Of a stretch of 64,000 nucleotides of DNA, positions 8,418 to 17,786 are shown piece after piece. Positions within the stretch are counted from its first letter, which is position 1; each line of letters begins with the position of its first letter. Location: contig JAXMEB010000003.1 of the NCBI GenBank assembly GCA_046348545.1, positions 744,001-808,000 of the forward strand. Direction: 5' to 3'. The notes beneath the pieces are model-generated. The model was not told the DNA's origin. It ran no database searches and worked only from the letters and a program-made list of their open reading frames with translations. A program made the position numbers and the translations under genes. The DNA is from JAXMEB01 sp046348545 (GTDB lineage Bacteria; Pseudomonadota; Gammaproteobacteria; Berkiellales; Berkiellaceae).

Positions 8418-9601
8418 ATGATGAGTTGCTTCTTGATATCAGTATAGTTGGTGCAGGTGTCGTGGGGCTTACGCTAGCGATTGCATTGAGTCAGCAAGGA
8501 TTAAAAGTTGCATTAATTGATTCCAAAAGCGTAGATTATTTTTCTGCACAAAAAAGCATGAAGCCTTACGATGCTAGAATTTATGCCCTGAATCAAGCCG
8601 CAATGAGACTCTTCAATTCAATTGGCATGATGCCAGCGTTATGGCAGTCTCGACATGCGATTTATCGAGATATGATTCTCTGGCAGAAAAATAGACTTCA
8701 ATCCCTGAAATTAAGTAGTCGAGAGCATACGATTGATCAGTTGGGGCTGATTGTTGAGCAAAGTATTTTAGTGTCATTACTCTGGGATCAGCTCTTAAGA
8801 GAGCATGATATTAAATTTATAGAAGATACAACCGTCGAAGCCGTTGATTCGCTTGCTGGAAGACTTGTTTTGAGAAACGGTATGTGCCTTCATTCAAAAT
8901 TAATAATTGGCGCAGATGGAGCTCGTTCAATTATCCGATCTAAGCTTGATATAGTATGTGAGATTTCATCTTATGATGAGACAGCATTAGTTGTAAACGT
9001 TTTTCACTCAAAACCGCATGAGAGCACTGCTTATCAATGTTTTGACGGGGAGAGTACATTAGCATTTCTGCCGTTATGCGATCCGCATCATAGCTCAGTT
9101 GTTTGGTCCTTATCGACGAGTGCAATGCAGGCGGTGATGGATCTTTCAGACGAAGATTTTATCAAGCAGTTACAGTCTGCATTTGATCACAAGTTAGGTC
9201 CAATTTCCTTATTAAATAGCAGACAAATATTTCCGCTTATCAAGCGTCATGTGCGAAAATATTTTAAAGATCGCGTTGTGTTGGTAGGAGATGCTGCGCA
9301 TACTATCCATCCAATGGCTGGTTTAGGTTTAAACCTGGGGTTAATGGATGTCACCGATTTAGTAGGGTGCCTTACATCAGCTTTTAAGAAACAAAAAGAG
9401 GTTGGCTCGCAAAAAGCACTGCGACGATATCAGCGTCTGCGTTCGACCCATGCCTCTATGATGCTTCAATTAATGGATAGTTTAAAATGGGGTTTTAAAA
9501 ATCGATTGCCTTTTACTTGGGTGAACCATGCTCCTTGGTTTAAACGGAGAATGATTAATATTGCGCAGGGTGCGTATAGTTTGCCTATGATTTTACAATA
9601 A
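8414..9601 (+). CDS. ubiI: Ubiquinone biosynthesis FAD monooxygenase UbiI/VisC
   Basis: A 395-residue paralogue of the preceding protein: SIVGAGVVGLTLAIALS dinucleotide-binding motif, IGADGARSIIRSKL, and VLVGDAAHTIHPMAGLGLNLGLMD. UbiI introduces the C5 hydroxyl in aerobic ubiquinone synthesis. The start overlaps the ubiH stop (ATGA). The glycine cleavage operon follows 23 bases downstream, again as in E. coli, where visC is followed by gcvTHP. Confidence 0.88.
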   Translation: MNDELLLDISIVGAGVVGLTLAIALSQQGLKVALIDSKSVDYFSAQKSMKPYDARIYALNQAAMRLFNSIGMMPALWQSRHAIYRDMILWQKNRLQSLKLSSREHTIDQLGLIVEQSILVSLLWDQLLREHDIKFIEDTTVEAVDSLAGRLVLRNGMCLHSKLIIGADGARSIIRSKLDIVCEISSYDETALVVNVFHSKPHESTAYQCFDGESTLAFLPLCDPHHSSVVWSLSTSAMQAVMDLSDEDFIKQLQSAFDHKLGPISLLNSRQIFPLIKRHVRKYFKDRVVLVGDAAHTIHPMAGLGLNLGLMDVTDLVGCLTSAFKKQKEVGSQKALRRYQRLRSTHASMMLQLMDSLKWGFKNRLPFTWVNHAPWFKRRMINIAQGAYSLPMILQ

Positions 9602-9624
9602 AAACGATTAGACAAGGAAGTTTC

Positions 9625-10800
9625 ATGAATAAAACAGCACTGTATGACCAGCATGTTTTAAGGGGCGGTAAGATGGTGCCCTTTGCAGGCTGGAGTATGC
9701 CCCTTCATTATGGTTCTCAATTAGAAGAGCATCACATTGTCAGACAGGCAGTAGGGTTGTTTGATGTTTCCCATATGCAGCTGATTGGTGTTGAAGGGGT
9801 GGAGGCGATTTCTTTTTTAAGAAAATTGCTTGCCAATGATGTCAAAAAATTATACCCCGGAAAAGCATTGTACACTTGTCTTCTGAATGAAGAGGGCGGG
9901 ATTAAAGACGATCTGATTGTGTATCAGATTAGCGCAGAGCGCTATATTTTAGTCGTCAATGCCGCCACGGCTGAAAAAGATTTGATTTGGATTCAATCGC
10001 ATATCAATGGATTCTCTGTTGAAGTTTCAGCATTTAGAAATCGATCGCTCATAGCCATTCAAGGACCTAAGGCTCAGGCATTACTAGAGAAAGCGAATTT
10101 CGATACCAACCTTAAGCCTTTTCATTGCTTTCAGCATGTGGATTATTTTATTGCCAGGACAGGGTACACTGGTGAAGATGGATTTGAAATATCCGTGCCC
10201 AATGAACGTGCTGATTTAGTTTGGTCATCCTTATTAGAGTTAGGTGCAATGCCCTGCGGTTTAGGTGCCAGGGATACCTTGAGACTTGAGGCGGGTCTTA
10301 ATTTATATGGTCAAGACATGGATGAGACCACTGATCCATTTGTGTCGAATTTAACGTGGACCGTTGATTTGAAAGACAAAGACAGACAGTTTATTGGACG
10401 CTCAGCTCTAGAAAGGCATCTTCAGGATGATATTCAACATCAATTGGTTGGTCTTGTTCTCATGGGGCCAGGGATTATGCGTTCTCATATGTCTATTTAT
10501 TCAAACATAGATGAGTCACCGTTGGGATTGATCACGAGTGGTGGATTCTCACCGACATTGAATTGTTCAATTGCTCTTGCAAGGATTCGTCGAGTATACC
10601 CACAACAGATGATTTTTCGGGAAGGCAATCCGCCTACGCTCTTACGAGCTACGGACGGACAAGCAAGCCGCGAAAATTCAGCTGTGAAGGGTATAGAAGA
10701 TAAGGTTTTGCAAGTTGAGTTGCGACATAAACGACATGATGTTCGTGTGGTTGCGCTGCCGTTTATTCGGGCGGGCCAATCCACCTTTGATCTGAATTAA
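9625..10800 (+). CDS. gcvT: Glycine cleavage system T protein with an in-frame repeat insertion
   Basis: A 391-residue aminomethyltransferase of the glycine cleavage complex: it takes the aminomethyl group from H protein and makes methylene-THF. Family blocks are intact (MVPFAGWSMPLHY, VGLFDVSHM, TGYTGEDGFEI, CGLGARDTLRLEAG, ITSGGFSPTL). Residues about 325-357 are foreign: they are encoded by a 99-bp repeat (10595-10695). Removing it rejoins IALARIRR to VEDKVLQVELRHK, restores the family spacing and gives 358 residues, the usual length. The insertion falls in a loop before the last beta strands of the C-terminal barrel, so the enzyme may remain active; that is inference. The gene has a good AAGGAAG ribosome-binding site. 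Confidence 0.95.
   Translation: MNKTALYDQHVLRGGKMVPFAGWSMPLHYGSQLEEHHIVRQAVGLFDVSHMQLIGVEGVEAISFLRKLLANDVKKLYPGKALYTCLLNEEGGIKDDLIVYQISAERYILVVNAATAEKDLIWIQSHINGFSVEVSAFRNRSLIAIQGPKAQALLEKANFDTNLKPFHCFQHVDYFIARTGYTGEDGFEISVPNERADLVWSSLLELGAMPCGLGARDTLRLEAGLNLYGQDMDETTDPFVSNLTWTVDLKDKDRQFIGRSALERHLQDDIQHQLVGLVLMGPGIMRSHMSIYSNIDESPLGLITSGGFSPTLNCSIALARIRRVYPQQMIFREGNPPTLLRATDGQASRENSAVKGIEDKVLQVELRHKRHDVRVVALPFIRAGQSTFDLN
10595..10695 (+). repeat. TATACCC palindromic-end repeat, in-frame copy inside gcvT
   Basis: Begins TATACCCACAACAGATGATT and ends with AATTCAGCTGTGAAGGGTATA-type sequence; the two 27-base ends are imperfect inverted repeats (about 21 of 27 matches to related copies). If a TA dinucleotide was duplicated at the target, the net insertion is 99 bp, or 33 codons. 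The frame read through it is open and is the same frame as in the lgt copy, containing YPQQM, NPPTLLRATDGQA and the terminal VKGI. This copy lacks the internal module seen at 22475-22540. Confidence 0.9.
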
Positions 10801-10813
10801 AAAGGAGAAAGAT

Positions 10814-11200
10814 ATGGAAATACCGGGTCATTTAAAATATACATCTTCTCATGAGTGGATTGCCGAAGAAGATGATGAGGTTGTTATCGTAGGCATTACG
10901 GATTACGCTCAGAGTCAATTAGGTGATGTCGTTTATATCGAGCATCCCAAAGTTGGACAAATTTTCAAAATGGGTCAAGAAGCGGGTGTAGTTGAGTCGG
11001 TGAAGGCAGCCTCGGATATCTATGCGCCCTTGACTGGTGAAGTGATTGAAGTGAATGAAGATATCTTAAAAGCGCCGGAGGGCCTGAATCAAGATCCGTA
11101 TCATTCCGCTTGGTTGTTTAAGATGAAAATACAAGAACCGTCAGAATTGTTAGAACTTTTGGATGCGGATAGTTATCAAGAGCTTTTAGAAGAAGCTTAA
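10814..11200 (+). CDS. gcvH: Glycine cleavage system H protein
   Basis: A 128-residue lipoyl carrier shuttling the aminomethyl intermediate between P, T and L proteins. The lipoyl lysine lies in GVVESVKAASDIYAPLTGEV, and the N-terminus HLKYTSSHEWI is typical. The AAAAGGAGAAAG ribosome-binding site is strong, 13 bases after gcvT. Length is standard (E. coli 129). Confidence 0.97.
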   Translation: MEIPGHLKYTSSHEWIAEEDDEVVIVGITDYAQSQLGDVVYIEHPKVGQIFKMGQEAGVVESVKAASDIYAPLTGEVIEVNEDILKAPEGLNQDPYHSAWLFKMKIQEPSELLELLDADSYQELLEEA

Positions 11201-11218
11201 CCGATGTAAGGAGACAGT

Positions 11219-12592
11219 ATGCCATTTGTTCCCCATACTGAAGAAGATATTCGTGAGATGATGGCAGTCTGCCAGATCGATAAGATTAGTCAACTATTTG
11301 ATGAAATACCTGCTCATTTAAGAGTCACTCCACTGAAGGAAATGGACTCTGGTTTGAATGAGATGCAAGTTTCAAAGTTGATGCATACCAGGGCGAGTCA
11401 AGATGGTATTCGATTAAATTTTTTAGGCGCGGGTGCGTATGAACATTATATTCCGAGCGCTGTATGGGATTTAGTCGGCCGCGGTGAATATTTAACCTCT
11501 TATACGCCATATCAAGCGGAAGCGAGCCAAGGCACTTTGCAATTGTTATGGGAATTCCAAACCATGATAGCATCTTTAATGGGGTTGGATGTTGCAAATG
11601 CTTCTTTATATGATGGTGCAACTGCCTTAACAGAAGCTGTCTTAATGTTGGTGCGAGCGAGTAAGAAATCCGAAGGGGGTCAGATCTTAGTGCCAAATAC
11701 ATTAAGTCCTTTTTATCGAGATGTGCTATTGGCATTAGTTGGCAGACAAGGGATTGGTTTAACAGAGGTTCCTTATCAAGTTAAGACTGGAACCATAGAT
11801 TTGAAGGCTTTAGAAGCGCTTACTGGAGATGAAAGACGCTATGAAGCAGTCATCATTCCACAACCCAATTTTTTTGGAGTTTTAGAGCCTGTTGACGCAA
11901 TAACAGATTGGGCTGAGACCAAAAATATCCCTGTTATTGGGGTTGTAAACCCATTTGCGATGACTTGGTTAAAGCCACCCGGGCAATGGGGAAAAAAGGG
12001 TGCTGTGATAGCCTGCGGTGAAGCACAACCTTTTGGGATCCCTCTAAGTAGCGGTGGTCCCTATTGCGGCTTCTTGGCTTGTGCATCTGATTATGTTCGT
12101 CAAATGCCCGGGAGACTAGTGGGTCGTACGTTGGATGAAAAAGGGCGCATTGGTTATACCCTAACGTTGCAAGCTCGTGAGCAGCATATTCGGCGAGCTA
12201 AAGCAACGTCTAATATTTGTACAAATCAAGGTTTGTTGGTGACTGCTGCTACGATACATATGAGCATCATGGGACCTGAGGGTTTGAAACGAATGGCGAT
12301 TGCTAGTCATCAGAATCTCATGTTGTTAAAAGCAAAAATCCATGCGGCTATGGGGCAAACTGGTGTCAGGCCAATGTTTTCAGGTCAACATTTTCACGAA
12401 ATGGTTTTCCATTTACCAAAGTCTGCAGGCCCTGTTTTGGAAAGGCTGGCTAAGTCAGGGATTGATGCAGGATTGCAGTTATCGCCATTTTATCCTGAAT
12501 TGGATAATTGCATTTTGAGCTGCGTGACGGAAACGAAGGATGAAGCAGATTTAGATGCATTCTGTGATACCTTGAAAATAGCATTAAATTAA
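11219..12592 (+). CDS. gcvPA: Glycine decarboxylase, P protein subunit 1
   Basis: A 457-residue N-terminal half of the PLP-dependent glycine decarboxylase, which in E. coli is one polypeptide of about 957 residues. The sequence MPFVPHTEEDIREMM, GAGAYEHYIPSAV and SLYDGATALTEA is characteristic of the split form. It lies between gcvH and gcvPB with short gaps and its own TAAGGAGA ribosome-binding site. The split organisation is also known in Coxiella and Legionella, unlike enterics. Confidence 0.96.
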   Translation: MPFVPHTEEDIREMMAVCQIDKISQLFDEIPAHLRVTPLKEMDSGLNEMQVSKLMHTRASQDGIRLNFLGAGAYEHYIPSAVWDLVGRGEYLTSYTPYQAEASQGTLQLLWEFQTMIASLMGLDVANASLYDGATALTEAVLMLVRASKKSEGGQILVPNTLSPFYRDVLLALVGRQGIGLTEVPYQVKTGTIDLKALEALTGDERRYEAVIIPQPNFFGVLEPVDAITDWAETKNIPVIGVVNPFAMTWLKPPGQWGKKGAVIACGEAQPFGIPLSSGGPYCGFLACASDYVRQMPGRLVGRTLDEKGRIGYTLTLQAREQHIRRAKATSNICTNQGLLVTAATIHMSIMGPEGLKRMAIASHQNLMLLKAKIHAAMGQTGVRPMFSGQHFHEMVFHLPKSAGPVLERLAKSGIDAGLQLSPFYPELDNCILSCVTETKDEADLDAFCDTLKIALN

Positions 12593-12605
12593 TTGGAGAT
12601 GGCAG

Positions 12606-14069
12606 ATGGTTATTTTTGAAAAAAGCAGAAGGGGGCGTGTTGCGAGATCGCAAAGCATTCCGGTCACAGCCGTTCATTCTATACAGGATGATTTATTGCG
12701 AAAAGATACACCACTATTGCCAGAGATGTCTGAGCTAGATGCGGTTCGACATTATACCAGGTTATCGCGCAGCAATTTTTCAATCGATACACATCCTTAT
12801 CCTTTAGGATCGTGCACAATGAAATATAACCCTAGAGCTGCGCATCGTTTAGCGCAGCTGCCACCTTTTTTGAGTCGTCATCCATTAAGACCGGCAGCTT
12901 ATTCTCAAGGATTTATGAAATGTTTATATGAGTTGCAGGAAGCCTTGAAGTTGATCTCAGGGATGGAAGGTGTCTCGTTATCGCCTATGGCAGGTGCTCA
13001 AGGTGAATTTGCAGGTGTCGCGATGATTGGCGCTTACCATGCTTTTCGCCAGGATTTTGAGCGTGATGAAATGTTGGTGCCTGATGCGGCACATGGGACT
13101 AATCCTGCGTCAGCTGCAATGTGTGGTTTCAAAGTCAAAGAAGTTCCAACTTTAAAGGAAGGTGATCTAGATTTAGATGCGCTTCAGAAGATGGTTGGTC
13201 CTAGGACAGCCGGGATCATGTTAACAAATCCATCGACACTGGGTGTCTTTGAAAGACAAATCGAAAAGGTTGCTAACATGGTTCACGAGGCAGGTGGCCT
13301 GTTGTACTACGATGGTGCTAATTTAAACGCTATTGTTGGGCAAGTGAGTCCTGGCGCGATGGGGTTTGATGTGATTCATATGAATTTGCACAAGACGTTT
13401 GCAACCCCCCATGGTGGCGGTGGTCCTGGTAGTGGCCCTGTTGCCTGTAATGCCAAGTTGTTGCCTTTTTTGCCAGTGCCACGGGTCGATAAGAGCATGA
13501 CGGATGATGCCATTCAATATGATTGGTTCGATAGCACAAAATTTCCCTTATCGATTGGACGTCTTTCTGCGTTTATGGGAAATGCCGGAATTTTGCTAAG
13601 GGCCTATATTTATATCAAGATGTTAGGTCGGGAAGGCTTGGAACGAGTTAGTCAATTTGCCACATTAAATGCAAATTATCTAATGAAACGATTAGGGGCG
13701 TTAGGCTACACCCTTGCATTTCCTGAAAGAAGAGCCAGTCATGAATTTATTATCAGTTTAAAGAAAGAGGCGAAAACGCATCAGATCACTGCAATGGATA
13801 TTGCTAAACGACTTCTGGATTATCAGCTTCATGCACCGACTACTTATTTTCCTTTGATTGTGCCAGAATGTTTGCTCATTGAGCCGACTGAGACGGAAAG
13901 CAAACAAACCTTAGACTTTATGGTTGATGTTTTCAAGCAGATTGCGGAAGAAATTGAAACGTCGCCAGATATTGTTAAAAAAGCACCGCACAATTTTTCA
14001 GTCTCTAGGCTGGATGATGTTCGTGCCGCTAGGCAATTAGAATTAACATGGCAGAGGCATGAAGCATAA
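12606..14069 (+). CDS. gcvPB: Glycine decarboxylase, P protein subunit 2
   Basis: A 487-residue C-terminal half of glycine decarboxylase carrying the PLP lysine in MNLHKTFATPHGGGGPG. The cofactor-binding stretch MLTNPSTLGVFE and FPLSIGRLSAFMGN are also present. It pairs with GcvPA to release CO2 from glycine and load H protein. It is the last gene of the gcvT-H-PA-PB operon; the downstream outer-membrane gene has its own start region. Confidence 0.96.
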   Translation: MVIFEKSRRGRVARSQSIPVTAVHSIQDDLLRKDTPLLPEMSELDAVRHYTRLSRSNFSIDTHPYPLGSCTMKYNPRAAHRLAQLPPFLSRHPLRPAAYSQGFMKCLYELQEALKLISGMEGVSLSPMAGAQGEFAGVAMIGAYHAFRQDFERDEMLVPDAAHGTNPASAAMCGFKVKEVPTLKEGDLDLDALQKMVGPRTAGIMLTNPSTLGVFERQIEKVANMVHEAGGLLYYDGANLNAIVGQVSPGAMGFDVIHMNLHKTFATPHGGGGPGSGPVACNAKLLPFLPVPRVDKSMTDDAIQYDWFDSTKFPLSIGRLSAFMGNAGILLRAYIYIKMLGREGLERVSQFATLNANYLMKRLGALGYTLAFPERRASHEFIISLKKEAKTHQITAMDIAKRLLDYQLHAPTTYFPLIVPECLLIEPTETESKQTLDFMVDVFKQIAEEIETSPDIVKKAPHNFSVSRLDDVRAARQLELTWQRHEA

Positions 14070-14148
14070 AAGTTATGTTAATATTTGACAAACCTGCTAA
14101 AGGTGAATGTATGTTAAATGGGTTGTTCAACTAAATTTGGGGTTAGTT

Positions 14149-14901
14149 ATGGGATATGGAAAAATTGCAACAGGGTTGTTAATGACAGCGGCATTGTGGT
14201 GTGGGCCCTTTCAAGCTCAAGCATTCGATGCGACTCATCCAACATGGAACCTAGGTGCTACAGTAGGTCACGTGAGTCGACAGGGTGGTGCCACATTCTC
14301 ATTTACGCAGGCGGCGCCCGCTACAACAGGGGCAGCGAATAGAAGCCTCTCAGATGCAGGAGCTCTATATGGAATTTTATTTGGAGCAGACTGGCGTCAT
14401 AACCGCTTCCTGGTTGGCTTAGGATTGAGTGCCGATTGGCAGAATACTGGAGACGTTCAAGCTTTTCATACCGTTGCACCTTTTGCTAACCATCATGGGA
14501 TGCATTTCCTTTACGACAGAGGGCTTACTGTAGGTTTCTTTGGGCGCGTCGGCTTTCAGGTTACGGATTATGCGATGCCTTACCTTAAGCTGGGCGGTCA
14601 AACCAGTCGTGATAAAATGACTTTTCGTGATGCCAGTTTAGGGAATGGTGCTGGTGTTGTGGTTCCTTTACAAGTCGGGACTATAGATACCACTATCAAT
14701 GATCGTGTCACAGTGATGGTTTTTGGTGCAGGATTAGAGATCCCGACCTTCATTTACAATACGTCGCTTCGTTTTGAATACGACTATGTGACACCGGATA
14801 CAGTCAAGATGAGAACTGGTTTTGCAAATGTAATAAGTGACGTGTCTTACAAACCAAAAGAGCATGTTGGTAAACTTTCATGGGTTTGGAATTTTAGTTA
14901 A
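14149..14901 (+). CDS. Outer-membrane beta-barrel protein (opacity-like)
   Basis: About 250 residues. The ATG at 14149 gives a clean signal peptide with cleavage after FQAQA (about residue 25); an upstream ATG at 14107 would bury it. The mature part alternates polar and hydrophobic residues, with Gly/Tyr-rich strands (LGATVGHVSRQ, FLVGLGLSADW, LTVGFFGRVGFQV, LRFEYDYV) and ends in an aromatic strand LSWVWNFS, typical of an 8-strand porin-like surface protein. No specific family member is recognised. It is followed by a strong terminator. Confidence 0.75.
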   Translation: MGYGKIATGLLMTAALWCGPFQAQAFDATHPTWNLGATVGHVSRQGGATFSFTQAAPATTGAANRSLSDAGALYGILFGADWRHNRFLVGLGLSADWQNTGDVQAFHTVAPFANHHGMHFLYDRGLTVGFFGRVGFQVTDYAMPYLKLGGQTSRDKMTFRDASLGNGAGVVVPLQVGTIDTTINDRVTVMVFGAGLEIPTFIYNTSLRFEYDYVTPDTVKMRTGFANVISDVSYKPKEHVGKLSWVWNFS

Positions 14902-14929
14902 TTATTTTCTGCCCCAAATTGAGCAACTT

Positions 14930-14959
14930 GGCAAAGCCTAAGGGCTTTGCCATTTTTTT
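14930..14959 (+). terminator. Rho-independent terminator after the beta-barrel gene
   Basis: GGCAAAGCC (14930-14938) pairs with GGCTTTGCC (14943-14951) around a short loop and is followed by a run of seven T residues. It separates the beta-barrel gene from rppH. Confidence 0.9.
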
Positions 14960-14972
14960 GTTAGGTGTTTGA

Positions 14973-15488
14973 GTGATAGACTCTGAAGGGTTTCGTCCCA
15001 ATGTCGGTATTATTCTAATGAATGAAGAAAGACAGGTATTCTGGGGCAGACGCGTTGGCCAGGATGCTTGGCAGTTCCCTCAGGGTGGTGTGCAAGAGAA
15101 TGAGTCATTAGAAGAAGCGTTGTTTCGAGAGCTGCACGAAGAAATTGGTTTAGAGCCTCATCATGTCAAAATTCTAGGTCGTTCTAAGCATTGGCTGCGT
15201 TATCGATTGCCAAGGCGTCTAGTTCGAAACGAAAGCAGACCAGTTTGTATTGGTCAAAAGCAGCGCTGGTTTTTGTTAAAAATGGTTGCAGAAGATGAGG
15301 CCGTTCGGTTAGATCATACCCCAAAACCAGAGTTTGATCATTGGCGATGGGTGAGCTATTGGTTTCCTTTATACCAAGTTATTACATTTAAGAGAGAAGT
15401 TTATCGTAAGGCTTTAAGGGAATTTAAGCCTATCGTGATGTCCACACAATCAAGACGCTGCCGGTTAGATCCAGTCGATGAAACGTAG
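14973..15488 (+). CDS. rppH: RNA pyrophosphohydrolase (Nudix)
   Basis: A 171-residue Nudix hydrolase that removes pyrophosphate from 5'-triphosphorylated mRNA and so starts decay. The Nudix box G-x5-E-x7-REUxEExGU is exact (GGVQENESLEEALFRELHEE). The N-terminus FRPNVGIILMN and WQFPQGG are RppH-specific. It starts with GTG. It sits just upstream of ptsP, the conserved rppH-ptsP pairing. Confidence 0.95.
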   Translation: MIDSEGFRPNVGIILMNEERQVFWGRRVGQDAWQFPQGGVQENESLEEALFRELHEEIGLEPHHVKILGRSKHWLRYRLPRRLVRNESRPVCIGQKQRWFLLKMVAEDEAVRLDHTPKPEFDHWRWVSYWFPLYQVITFKREVYRKALREFKPIVMSTQSRRCRLDPVDET

Positions 15489-15506
15489 CTAAGAGGGAGG
15501 CGGGAT

Positions 15507-17768
15507 TTGCTGAATATCCTGCGACGAATTGTTCAAGAGGTCAACGAAGCGCAAGACTTGCAAGAAGTTCTCGACATCATTGTCAGACGGGTGGCAGAAA
15601 CTATTCATACGGAAGCTTGTTCTGTTTATCTTACGGATACACGCCAAAATCACTACAAGCTTGCAGCCAATGTCGGCTTCAATGAAAATGCTGAAGTTAC
15701 GCTGAAGTTTTCTGAAGGGATTGTTGGGCTGGTCGGTGAGCGTGAAGAGCCTATTAATTTAGATGATGCAACAGTACACCCTCGTTACCGCTATTTCCCT
15801 CAAACAGGCGAAGAACGTTATAAAGCGTTTTTAGGAGCGCCCATAATTCACCAGCGAAAGCTTGTGGGTATCATTGTCGTGCAGAGTACTGAAAAGAGAC
15901 GTTTCGATGAAGGTGAAGAGGCGTTTCTAGTCACGATTTCAGCTCAGTTAGCCGGTATTATTGCGCATGCCCAGACGGCAGGCATGATAACCAATCAAGC
16001 CCAGCGCGAATCAGATGCATTGCCCTCTGTACTGCGCGGTATATCAGGTGCTCCAGGTATTGCTATTGGCCAAGCCGTTGTGACCTACGCACCTGCTGAT
16101 CTGGATAAAGTTCCTGATCGAAAAATCACAGATGTGGCTGGTGAGCTAAAGCGTTTTAGAAAAGCCGTCAAATCAACCCGAGAAGATATTCAACGCTTGC
16201 AAAGCAGAATGATTTCCACCTTACCACCAGAAGAGCAGTCACTATTTGAAGCTTATCTCGGCATATTAGAAAGTGAGACGATTAGACAGGAAATCACGAC
16301 GCTGATTCAGGTAGGCCATTGGGCACCCTATGCGATCAGAAAAGTTTTTAAAGGTCATGTGCGTCACTTTGAGGCCATGGAAGATCCTTACTTACGTGAA
16401 CGTGCTATGGATCTACTTGATTTGGGTAGGCGTATTCTGGCTCATCTTGAAACAGAAGCAGAGCTCAATGTTAGTTTTCCCAAGCATACTATTCTAGTGG
16501 GAGATGAAATCACGGCTTCTAGTTTAGCAGAAGTCCCAGAAGGACAATTGGTTGGAGTCATTTCAGCGAAAGGCTCTAGTAATTCTCATGTGGCTATTTT
16601 AGCCCGTGCGATGGGTATTCCAACCGTGATTGGTATTACTGGATTGCCAGTGACTGAATTTGATGGACGTGAACTGATTGTAGATGGCTATAATGGAGAG
16701 GTTTACTCTTCACCGACACCTGCAATGCGAGCTGAGTTTGCAAGGCTTGCAGAGGAGGAAAAAGAACTTTTCGCAGGGCTAGAAGAGCTGAGATTCTTAA
16801 GAGCTGAAACTCCGGATGAAATTCGCATTCCATTATGCGTGAATACGGGCTTGGTTGCAGATATTAGGCCATCTCTAAAAGCAGGTGCAGAGGGTGTTGG
16901 ACTCTATCGAACAGAAGTGCCTTTTATGATTCGTGATAGGTTTCCAGGAGAAGAAGAGCAGTTTTTAATTTATCGCCAGCTTCTGGAAGCTTTTGCGCCA
17001 CGACCCGTTGCCATACGAACGTTAGATATTGGCGGGGACAAAATACTGCCTTATTTTCCGATAAGAGAAGAGAATCCATTTTTAGGATGGAGAGGGATAC
17101 GGGTTACCTTAGACCATCCAGAAATATTTTTAGTACAGTTAAGAGCCATGTTACGAGCTAATCATGGCTTAAATAATCTAAAAATTTTATTGCCGATGAT
17201 TAGCAGTGTAGTAGAAGTTGACGAATCAATTCGACTAATACGCCAGGCTTTCCGAGAAATATCAGATGAAGGTAATGAAGGGATTTTTCCTGAAATTGGT
17301 GTCATGATAGAAGTCCCTGCAGCGCTTTATCAAATTGATGAACTAGCAAGTCGGATTGATTTCTTTTCAGTCGGCACTAATGATTTGACACAATATTTAC
17401 TTGCTGTCGATAGAAATAATCATCAAGTCGCGAATATTTATGACTCACTTCATCCTGCCGTTATACGAGCATTGAGCCAAATCATGAAAGCAGCTCAAAG
17501 ATATAAAAAACCAGTGAGTATTTGTGGAGAGATGGCTGGAGATCCAGTTGCGGTCATTATATTGTTAGGATTGGGCTTTAATATGCTTAGTATGAGCTCA
17601 CATAGTTTACCTCGCGTGAAATGGGTCATTCGAAACTTTACAGTTTCAAAAGCTCAGATATTGCTTAAAGAGGTCATTTCGATGGAGCACCCCAGAGACA
17701 TTCGTCTTCACTTGGAGTCAGCGCTAGAACAAGCAGGGCTAGGTGGTTTAGTACGTGCCGGAAAATGA
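15507..17768 (+). CDS. ptsP: Phosphoenolpyruvate-protein phosphotransferase EI-Ntr
   Basis: A 753-residue EI of the nitrogen PTS, with an N-terminal GAF domain (about residues 5-160) that senses nitrogen status through amino-acid binding. The EI part includes the phospho-histidine in GSSNSHVAILARAMGIPTV and the PEP-binding TIM barrel (VGLYRTEVPFM, IRTLDIGGDK, SVGTNDLTQYLLAVDRNN, ICGEMAGDP). It starts with TTG behind GAGGGAGG. It would phosphorylate NPr and EIIA-Ntr, encoded elsewhere. Length agrees with E. coli PtsP (748). Confidence 0.95.
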   Translation: MLNILRRIVQEVNEAQDLQEVLDIIVRRVAETIHTEACSVYLTDTRQNHYKLAANVGFNENAEVTLKFSEGIVGLVGEREEPINLDDATVHPRYRYFPQTGEERYKAFLGAPIIHQRKLVGIIVVQSTEKRRFDEGEEAFLVTISAQLAGIIAHAQTAGMITNQAQRESDALPSVLRGISGAPGIAIGQAVVTYAPADLDKVPDRKITDVAGELKRFRKAVKSTREDIQRLQSRMISTLPPEEQSLFEAYLGILESETIRQEITTLIQVGHWAPYAIRKVFKGHVRHFEAMEDPYLRERAMDLLDLGRRILAHLETEAELNVSFPKHTILVGDEITASSLAEVPEGQLVGVISAKGSSNSHVAILARAMGIPTVIGITGLPVTEFDGRELIVDGYNGEVYSSPTPAMRAEFARLAEEEKELFAGLEELRFLRAETPDEIRIPLCVNTGLVADIRPSLKAGAEGVGLYRTEVPFMIRDRFPGEEEQFLIYRQLLEAFAPRPVAIRTLDIGGDKILPYFPIREENPFLGWRGIRVTLDHPEIFLVQLRAMLRANHGLNNLKILLPMISSVVEVDESIRLIRQAFREISDEGNEGIFPEIGVMIEVPAALYQIDELASRIDFFSVGTNDLTQYLLAVDRNNHQVANIYDSLHPAVIRALSQIMKAAQRYKKPVSICGEMAGDPVAVIILLGLGFNMLSMSSHSLPRVKWVIRNFTVSKAQILLKEVISMEHPRDIRLHLESALEQAGLGGLVRAGK

Positions 17769-17786
17769 TGCCATACTTAATGGCGT

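Noticed and set aside
9602..9624. Glycine riboswitch upstream of gcvT
   Set aside because: Only 23 bases separate ubiI from gcvT, too short for the aptamer.
11325..11735. 136-codon minus-strand frame inside gcvPA
   Set aside because: Shadow of a clearly conserved gene on the plus strand; no independent support.
14111..14134. Seven-codon open frame (ATG to TAA) just before the beta-barrel gene, considered as a leader peptide
   Set aside because: No run of one amino acid, no attenuator hairpin between it and the gene start; chance is sufficient.
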